A stretch of DNA of 44,180 nt from Bacteroidales bacterium. GTDB lineage: Bacteria > Bacteroidota > Bacteroidia > Bacteroidales > UBA3824. Below the pieces are notes generated by a model. That model was not told where the DNA came from. It searched no databases and saw nothing but the letters and a program-made list of their open reading frames with translations. Both the position numbers and the translations under genes were made by a program. Position 1 is the stretch's first letter. Each line of letters opens with the position of its first letter. The DNA lies in the NCBI GenBank assembly GCA_017543645.1, contig JAFYFR010000123.1, positions 1-44,180 on the forward strand. The letters run 5' to 3'. Below, piece by piece: positions 39,190 to 44,180 of the stretch.

Positions 39190-40898
39190 TTTTCTCTGTA
39201 CAAAAATATTGAGCCTGAGCGTTTTATGGAGTTTCCGTCTTTGCCGTAGACTATTATGTCGTAAAAATATGTTCCGGGAGGACAGTCGCGGCTGCCTTTG
39301 TTGTCGATAGTGCCGTCCCAACCAAACACCGAGGCTTCCACTTCGTTCCATTTATAAACGGTCTGTCCGTACACGTTGTAGATTTTACCCTTGATTGAGC
39401 GGATGTTAGCGGGCATTTTGGTTAATCCGCCGCTTTTTAGAAACGATTCTTCGGGGTCGAAAAACGTAAACACATCGTTTTGACCGTCGCCGTTTGGTGT
39501 AAATATGTTTACTTCTTTGATTTCCAACGGACGAGGCACAATTACAACGTTTTGCGTGTCGCGGTCGTTACAGCCTGATTGCGATGTGGATGTGAGTATC
39601 ACACGGTAGACTGCTTTTTCGTAATATGCGTGAGGTGCGGGGTTTCCGTCGGTGTCGGGAGTTTTGTCGCCAAACGTCCATTTGCTTTGTGCCGCCCATG
39701 TTGTGTTGTCGTTAAACTCGATTTCGTCGCCTATAAAGACTGTGGAGTCGCCGCCGCCAGTGAACGATGGCTTTTCAACGTTGATATAAATTGTTGTGTC
39801 GTGGAAACAGCCGAAGTTGTCGCTAATCAGATAGTTGTAACGGTTCGTTCCATATTCTTGCGGGGTAACGCTGCATTTGCCTTCTGATGTGGCAGAAACT
39901 CCTGTGCCTGTCCAAACCGCGCGGCGTGTGTCGTAGCTTTGTGTGCGCTCGGTCTTATAGTTTTTGGTAAAATTTTCGGCAAGATTGATGCTAAATTCTT
40001 CTGCATAACCTTCGTAATCAGTGCTTTGCGACGATACTGTTATTGTCCAGTCGCCATTGAGTGGACATCCTGCCAACGCTGAAAATTCTTCGTCAGTTTT
40101 GTATCTTCCTTCGGGTATTGAAGTTATGTCGCCTGTGGGTGCGGAGTTGTTGAGCGAGGTTTGTGCGTCGGTTGCGAATGTATAATTATAAAGTGTGCCG
40201 AATCCTTTTGTGTCGGGTATGCCTAATACGTAATTGTTGGTACCAAAGTCTTTGATGGTGACAGCGGTTCCGTTAGGGCAAGTAATCACCATTTTTGCTG
40301 AACCAACATTCTGGTGTACCATTTTTACGGTAACGCTCTCAATTTCAGAGCCGTCGGCTATGGTTGCACCGTCGAACGCTTTGAATCTGATGGCGGCTTT
40401 CCATTCTTTGCCGTAAAGCGACTGTGGCAAAAGTTCTGTATGCGTAAGTTGTTGGTTATATGAAACTTTTTTGCTTTCTATGTCAACATTGAGTTCCACG
40501 CTTTCGCCCAAACAGATGCCTTGCTGTTCCTCGGGAATGTCGGTGGTGAATTTCGAGAAATCAGGTCTGTCGCCAATGTTTACAGTTACTTTGTCGTATG
40601 CTGTAAGTCCGTTGTAATCAGCCCTTACCATCGGCATAAAAATTCCGCTTTTGGCGAAAGAATGGTTAAATTCGCCGGTGTTGTTGCTGACAATGTTTCC
40701 ATCGTCAAAATCCATTGAGAATGATGCCTCGGTGGTTTCCTCGCCGTCTAAATATGCCTTAGCCACAAACGCCGCCGCCTTGCTTTTGCATATTTCGGCA
40801 GATGTAACTCCTTCGCCCACTGTAAGTTCAACCTTAAATTGCTGACCATACGCAACGGCGGATATTAAAATCGATATTATAATAATAAGGTGTTTCAT
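39186..40898 (-). CDS. T9SS type B exported protein with PKD and P-domain-like modules
   Basis: The 570-residue protein has a signal peptide (MKHLIIIISILISAVAYG, cut before QQF). In order: an N-terminal PKD-like domain (about 30-110), a proprotein-convertase P-domain-like module (about 135-310; GCPLNGDWTITVSSQSTDYEG is its hallmark), a second PKD domain (about 375-460), and a C-terminal gliding-motility-type sorting domain (NIFTPNGDGQNDVF, then FGWDGTI and PPGTYFYDI). It is therefore secreted by T9SS and probably held on the surface. It starts 3 bases after higA and overlaps nnrDE by four bases. No protease catalytic domain is present despite the P-domain. Confidence 0.85.
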   Translation of the reverse strand: MKHLIIIISILISAVAYGQQFKVELTVGEGVTSAEICKSKAAAFVAKAYLDGEETTEASFSMDFDDGNIVSNNTGEFNHSFAKSGIFMPMVRADYNGLTAYDKVTVNIGDRPDFSKFTTDIPEEQQGICLGESVELNVDIESKKVSYNQQLTHTELLPQSLYGKEWKAAIRFKAFDGATIADGSEIESVTVKMVHQNVGSAKMVITCPNGTAVTIKDFGTNNYVLGIPDTKGFGTLYNYTFATDAQTSLNNSAPTGDITSIPEGRYKTDEEFSALAGCPLNGDWTITVSSQSTDYEGYAEEFSINLAENFTKNYKTERTQSYDTRRAVWTGTGVSATSEGKCSVTPQEYGTNRYNYLISDNFGCFHDTTIYINVEKPSFTGGGDSTVFIGDEIEFNDNTTWAAQSKWTFGDKTPDTDGNPAPHAYYEKAVYRVILTSTSQSGCNDRDTQNVVIVPRPLEIKEVNIFTPNGDGQNDVFTFFDPEESFLKSGGLTKMPANIRSIKGKIYNVYGQTVYKWNEVEASVFGWDGTIDNKGSRDCPPGTYFYDIIVYGKDGNSIKRSGSIFLYREK

Positions 40899-40901
40899 TT
40901 T

Positions 40902-41267
40902 TTATGCCGGTTGAGCGTATAATTCAGCCTTTTTTCGAGATTTTTGAATTTTTATAAGTTCCTTGCTACGTGGTACTTCGGGGTGAGCTGCCTCGTATGC
41001 GGCACGTCGTTCAGGCCATGTGTCGTAACGGTGTTGATAATTTAACCAAAAAGTTGCATCAATACCGAGTGCTGATTCAAATTTTTTGGCAATTTCAGGT
41101 GTTAAAGCTATTTCTTTGTTCAATATTCCTTTTAAAATAGGCAATTCAATGCCGCTTTTAATCGAAAAATCTGTCGCAGAAATTCCTCTCGCTTCTAATT
41201 CTGATTCTAAAACACTACCCGGATGGGGGTTGGTGTATGTAACTATTTCGTTGTTATTAGTTTCCAT
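40902..41267 (-). CDS. higA: HigA-family antitoxin
   Basis: The 121-residue protein has the HigA layout: PHPGSVLESELEARGISATDFSIKSGIELPILKGILNKEIALTPEIAKKFESALG is an XRE-type helix-turn-helix (about residues 15-70), followed by FWLNYQHRYD, typical of HigA. It should bind and neutralise HigB and repress the operon. It overlaps the higB end by 11 bases, and the next gene begins 3 bases after its stop. Confidence 0.88.
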   Translation of the reverse strand: METNNNEIVTYTNPHPGSVLESELEARGISATDFSIKSGIELPILKGILNKEIALTPEIAKKFESALGIDATFWLNYQHRYDTWPERRAAYEAAHPEVPRSKELIKIQKSRKKAELYAQPA

Positions 41268-41574
41268 AATGCGTTTGGTTTAATTCGATTAGTTTAATTG
41301 TTATCCCGCCTTCGTGTTCGGTAAAAATCAGGCGTTCTATTCTACCGTTCATTATCCTTATAGAACTGTAACCACTGTAATTGTATTTTAATTTTTCGTA
41401 ACGGAGGTTGCTGAATTGTAACAGTTTTTCTACGCAAGGTTGGCTCAATAATATGGTATATACTTCGTGCAGTTTATCCATAAACCTCACATCTTTTGCC
41501 AACTTTTTGTATTTCTTGCTTGAAATACCGTTAATCAGCAATTCCAAATCCTTGTCCTCTATAATGACATTCAT
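41257..41574 (-). CDS. higB: HigB-like toxin (RelE superfamily mRNA interferase)
   Basis: From the Met at 41574 the protein has 105 residues; a start at 41619 lies in the promoter and is rejected. The sequence fits HigB: LINGISSKKYKKLAKDVRFMDKL at the start, LLQFSNLRYEKLKYNYSGYSSIRIMNGRIERLIF, then a C-terminal EHEGGITIKLIELNQTHYG. HigB toxins cut mRNA on the ribosome. Toxin before antitoxin is the usual HigBA order. Confidence 0.8.
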   Translation of the reverse strand: MNVIIEDKDLELLINGISSKKYKKLAKDVRFMDKLHEVYTILLSQPCVEKLLQFSNLRYEKLKYNYSGYSSIRIMNGRIERLIFTEHEGGITIKLIELNQTHYGN

Positions 41575-41579
41575 AACGG

Positions 41580-41621
41580 AATTTTTTGCAAAACTAAATA
41601 TTTTTTCAATTTTTTGCAAAA
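41580..41621 (-). promoter_or_regulatory. higBA promoter with two palindromic operator candidates
   Basis: On the minus strand TTTG (41620-41617), a 20-base spacer and TAGTTTTG (41596-41589) form a promoter. Two direct copies of AATTTTTTGCAAAA (41580-41593 and 41608-41621), each containing the perfect palindrome TTTTGCAAAA, are 28 bases apart and cover the -7 and -33 boxes. HigA binding there would repress the operon (inference). Confidence 0.65.
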
Positions 41622-41746
41622 TTTGATGTATTTGTTATGATAATTTTATTAACACTAAATTAACTATTTTTTTTTTTAGTTAACTTTAATACCTACATTG
41701 CCAACATAAATAATTATATGTTTTACTTTAAAAAATAACTCATAAA

Positions 41747-42166
41747 ATGAAGAAAATCAATTATTTAACAGCATTCTGCCTTATGATGGCAATGTTTTGC
41801 GCGTTTTTTACTTCATGTAAAGACGATGACGACAACGACAAAGGTAACGCAAACGCTCTATATGGAGTTTGGAAAACAATTTCTCAGGACATCACGTATC
41901 CTGATGGCGAGATTGAAACAATTGATGTTGATGAACAAAATTATCAGTTGTTTACTTTTTCGGATAAACTGACTATAATTGAGTATGAAGACGGGATTCC
42001 GGGTGAGCCTGAAATACAGAATATTACAATATCGGGCAACAAAATCAAAAATTCAGAAGGCGAATGGACATATTCTATCAGTGGCGATACTCTTACGATG
42101 ACAGCAGAAGCTGTTGAGGACGGTATAAAAATTAAAGCCAAGATTGTCCTTAAAAAAGTACAATAA
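41747..42166 (+). CDS. Lipocalin-like lipoprotein
   Basis: The 139-residue protein has an SPII signal (MKKINYLTAFCLMMAMFCAF) with lipobox TSC, then an Asp-rich stretch (KDDDDNDKGN) that resembles a surface-export signal. The rest is a single lipocalin-like beta domain: LYGVWKTISQD at its start, LFTFSDKLTIIEYEDG, and WTYSISGDTLTMTAE. Ligand unknown. It precedes a related three-domain lipoprotein, with a terminator between. Confidence 0.8.
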   Translation: MKKINYLTAFCLMMAMFCAFFTSCKDDDDNDKGNANALYGVWKTISQDITYPDGEIETIDVDEQNYQLFTFSDKLTIIEYEDGIPGEPEIQNITISGNKIKNSEGEWTYSISGDTLTMTAEAVEDGIKIKAKIVLKKVQ

Positions 42167-42190
42167 AAATACCTAATGTTTTAATAAAAG

Positions 42191-42217
42191 AGCCGGAAAT
42201 ATTAATCCGGCTTTTTT
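42191..42217 (+). terminator. Terminator of the first lipocalin-like gene
   Basis: A 7-bp stem (42191-42197 with 42206-42212) followed by T residues, about 25 bases past the stop codon. Confidence 0.8.
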
Positions 42218-42249
42218 AATATTTTGTTTTAATTATAAAGAGTTATAAA

Positions 42250-43446
42250 ATGAAAAAGACAGTTTTAACGGCAGTATTAATCTGCATAGCGGCTTTATTC
42301 TCTTTGCAATCTTGTACCAAAGACGATGATGTAAAAAAGAGCGAGCCTAATCAAGAAAATCCTGATAATAACGAAGTTCCTGATAATAACGACCCAGAAA
42401 ATCCTTTGGTAGGCACATGGAAAATGGTGGAAATAACCACAACTATCAATGGCACAAGTCAGACGGTTAAGTACGACAATATGACTTATATGTTGCAGGA
42501 ATATACTCCTACAACCTGCACAGCTACTTCTTATGTGTTTGCAAACCCATCAAGCACTACTATCGGAGATTATACTCTTGACGGAAACAAGGTTGTATTA
42601 AACAAAGATGCCATTGCCGAAAGTATGACATTTCGGTTTATTGGTGATACGCTTGTTTTTGAAAATGTTATTTCGAAAGATTACCAACAAATTCTTAAAC
42701 TTGTGCCTTATAGCGGCAAAATCGACATTGTGGACAACGGTAACAGCGGTGCAACTAATTATGCCAAAGACCTCATAGGCACTTGGCGGTTACAAATGGC
42801 AGTTAGAAACGGTTACGATGATGAATCCAAAAACGGAACAATCTTTTCTTCTTTGTATGAATATTCAACAATTGTGTTTACAGAAGATAATCGCTATACT
42901 CTTACAATTTGGAGTAGATACAAGCAACCGCAACAAACATCAAACATTACGTATTCGTTGAACGGATCGGTAATTTCTTTTTCACAAGACGGCACTCCCG
43001 TTTCCGAAATAACGATTATAAGTTTAAACTCGTCGGAGTTGACTCTTCTTGTTTCCGATGGCGACGCAACCACAACGAATTATTTGGTTAAAGAAGATGT
43101 TTTGGAAGATGATGAAACCGGGGAAAAAGATCGAGAGTTTTTGATAGGTAGTAAATGGCAGAGCGTTTCCATTACCGATTATTATACCGACGGTACGAGC
43201 GAAGATGTTCCTGTCGATGACGACAATTGCATTGTATTGTATTTTACCTCAATTGCCGAAACTACAATAGCTTATCGCAACGGACAACAGCAGTCTGACT
43301 ATTCAATGGTTACGCCCTACGTATTGCGCAACGGCGAACTTATAGTGCAGGGTGTAGGACAGGCATATACTCTCGATGGTGATATATTTACGGTAACTAT
43401 TGATAATGATTATTATAAAGAAGTGATCGTGTACAAACGCCAATAG
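42250..43446 (+). CDS. Lipoprotein with three lipocalin-like domains
   Basis: The 398-residue protein has an SPII signal with lipobox QSC (Cys22) and a low-complexity Asn/Asp/Pro/Glu linker (residues 30-53). Three similar beta modules follow: one starting LVGTWKMVEITT (about 54), one LIGTWRLQMAVRN (about 176), and one LIGSKWQSVSITD (about 297), each with an ITxxxxGDT-like turn. The tandem arrangement suggests internal duplication. The ligand and role are unknown. Base composition is AT-rich, as in the gene before it. Confidence 0.78.
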   Translation: MKKTVLTAVLICIAALFSLQSCTKDDDVKKSEPNQENPDNNEVPDNNDPENPLVGTWKMVEITTTINGTSQTVKYDNMTYMLQEYTPTTCTATSYVFANPSSTTIGDYTLDGNKVVLNKDAIAESMTFRFIGDTLVFENVISKDYQQILKLVPYSGKIDIVDNGNSGATNYAKDLIGTWRLQMAVRNGYDDESKNGTIFSSLYEYSTIVFTEDNRYTLTIWSRYKQPQQTSNITYSLNGSVISFSQDGTPVSEITIISLNSSELTLLVSDGDATTTNYLVKEDVLEDDETGEKDREFLIGSKWQSVSITDYYTDGTSEDVPVDDDNCIVLYFTSIAETTIAYRNGQQQSDYSMVTPYVLRNGELIVQGVGQAYTLDGDIFTVTIDNDYYKEVIVYKRQ

Positions 43447-43486
43447 TGCTATGTATTAGTAACTTGACTTTTTTTGATGATAAGTT

Positions 43487-43528
43487 TTACCCCAAAATTG
43501 TAGTTTCAAAACTTCAATTTTGGGGTAA
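43487..43528. terminator. Long inverted repeat between convergent genes, probable terminator
   Basis: A 14-bp perfect stem (43487-43500 with 43515-43528) with a 14-base loop. T runs after the stem are weak on both strands, so its strength is uncertain. Confidence 0.6.
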
Positions 43529-43550
43529 TTTTGTAGTTTTCAACCTGCAA

Positions 43551-43898
43551 TTACTTCACCCCAGCCTCTTTTAATAATTGCTGTATTCTTTTGTCGGAAA
43601 TGGTTGATTGTTCTGATTTGTCGTAGATGGACAACAGTGTAACGCTTCCAGACATGGTTTCAAACAATACATCAGTGTATGATATTACCCTTGCGCCGCC
43701 GCTTTTGCCATGTCCTTTGGATTTTATAGCCAAACGGATTTTATGTACACCACCGCCTAAGTCCTTGCCCAAAAATGGATTATCTTTGAGATTTTCAATT
43801 AGTTCGGTAATGTCTTCTTTTAACGACTTATAACGTTTGCCTAAGCTTTTGGCCTCGTGTTTGAATGTGAAGGCGATTTGTACTTGAATATCGCCCAT
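43551..43898 (-). CDS. RelE/ParE-family toxin
   Basis: From the Met at 43898 the protein has 115 residues. That start overlaps the antitoxin stop as TAATG, a common coupling; the frame to 43913 is rejected. The sequence has FKHEAKSLGKRYKSLKEDITELIENLKDNP, then HKIRLAIKSKGHGKSGGARVISY and a VTLLSIYDKSEQSTI strand, the pattern of RelE/ParE-type toxins. It probably inhibits translation or gyrase; which of the two cannot be read from sequence. Confidence 0.82.
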   Translation of the reverse strand: MGDIQVQIAFTFKHEAKSLGKRYKSLKEDITELIENLKDNPFLGKDLGGGVHKIRLAIKSKGHGKSGGARVISYTDVLFETMSGSVTLLSIYDKSEQSTISDKRIQQLLKEAGVK

Positions 43899-44167
43899 TA
43901 AGCAACCTCCCATTCTTTAAGAAAGTCCTCAGCTGATTGAAATTTAATTTTGCCGTCTTTGTAATCTTTTAACTCCTTAAATGCCTGTCTCAACCCGGCT
44001 TCGATTTCTTCGTCGGAGTCGTGCTGAACGCTGACAGTTGGTGCTGCCTCTTTTTTTCTTGAAACAAGACCTTTGATAAAGTCTAATGCCTCGCGGAGAA
44101 GGCTCTCATCGTCTAATAGCGGATTGATGTTTTGAAACAATTCCGCACGTAATTCCATTGTACTCAT
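43898..44167 (-). CDS. Antitoxin of the RelE/ParE-type pair
   Basis: The 89-residue protein begins MSTMELRAELFQNINPLL and is acidic and helical (DSDEEIEAGLRQAFKELKDYKDGK). A helical N-terminus likely dimerises or binds DNA, and the C-terminal part likely wraps the toxin. It precedes the toxin gene, which starts at its stop codon. Its promoter lies beyond the window edge. Confidence 0.7.
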   Translation of the reverse strand: MSTMELRAELFQNINPLLDDESLLREALDFIKGLVSRKKEAAPTVSVQHDSDEEIEAGLRQAFKELKDYKDGKIKFQSAEDFLKEWEVA

Positions 44168-44180
44168 GTTTTTAAACTAT

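Overview
The window reads as chromosomal DNA of a member of the Bacteroidales (phylum Bacteroidota). The signs are: promoters of the Bacteroidota type (TTTG, about 19-20 nt, TAnnTTTG) in front of several genes; type IX secretion (T9SS) C-terminal signals of both type A and type B; a DUF3078 protein, a Cbp1-like coiled-coil lipoprotein, an HU-like/SPOR membrane protein and many SPII lipoproteins; a tRNA gene without encoded CCA; weak Shine-Dalgarno signals; and the order rplU-rpmA-serS. No insertion sequence, phage gene, rRNA or CRISPR array was seen.

Layout. (1) 1-4.3 kb, minus strand: a three-gene operon (CrtI/phytoene-desaturase-like oxidoreductase, PlsC-like acyltransferase, beta-ketoacyl-ACP synthase) with a clear promoter and terminator, probably making an acyl or polyene lipid. 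(2) 4.5-8.5 kb: HU/SPOR protein, galE, a DUF3078 protein and a small membrane-anchored protein. (3) 8.5-8.9 kb: initiator tRNA-fMet with promoter and terminator, then a 38-residue lipoprotein gene. (4) 8.9-20.2 kb, minus strand: the most unusual region. It runs from a PEGA-like/outer-membrane-barrel protein through an FN3-like lipoprotein, a 1,872-residue T9SS-exported BspA-like repeat protein and an exported Sel1-repeat/caspase-like protease to an LPP20-like protein; after an internal terminator-like hairpin comes a DUF4384 protein. The first gene is out of frame with its start codon and signal peptide across a pure (AT)9 tract, which suggests slipped-strand phase variation. (5) 20.3-24.2 kb: bifunctional nuclease, then rplU-rpmA-serS behind a structured leader, then a PfkB kinase whose promoter is built into the serS terminator.

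(6) 24.2-28 kb, minus strand: futalosine-hydrolase-like enzyme, a large membrane-bound SpoIIE/PP2C phosphatase with Y_Y_Y, GAF and PAS domains, and a small outer-membrane barrel. (7) 28-33.9 kb: folE and a YjjG-type HAD phosphatase; a Cbp1-like lipoprotein; an M28 peptidase-rsmI-exported protein operon; an orphan exported protein. (8) 33.9-37.6 kb: thyA-folA-exported protein, divergent ribF, and a small lipoprotein. (9) 37.7-41.6 kb, minus strand: higB-higA followed without room for a separate promoter by a T9SS type B cell-surface protein and nnrDE. (10) 41.7-44.2 kb: two lipocalin-like lipoproteins and a second toxin-antitoxin pair at the window edge.

The housekeeping genes form short operons: folate/thymidylate (thyA-folA, with folE nearby), flavin (ribF), NAD(P)HX repair (nnrDE) and translation (rplU, rpmA, serS, rsmI, tRNA-fMet). 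Between them lies a large amount of envelope and surface machinery. The best candidate for an undescribed system is the 8.9-20.2 kb block: a possibly phase-variable envelope operon that pairs a surface repeat protein with an exported caspase-like protease and DUF4384/LPP20 partners. All functional calls come from reading motifs by eye; no database search was run.
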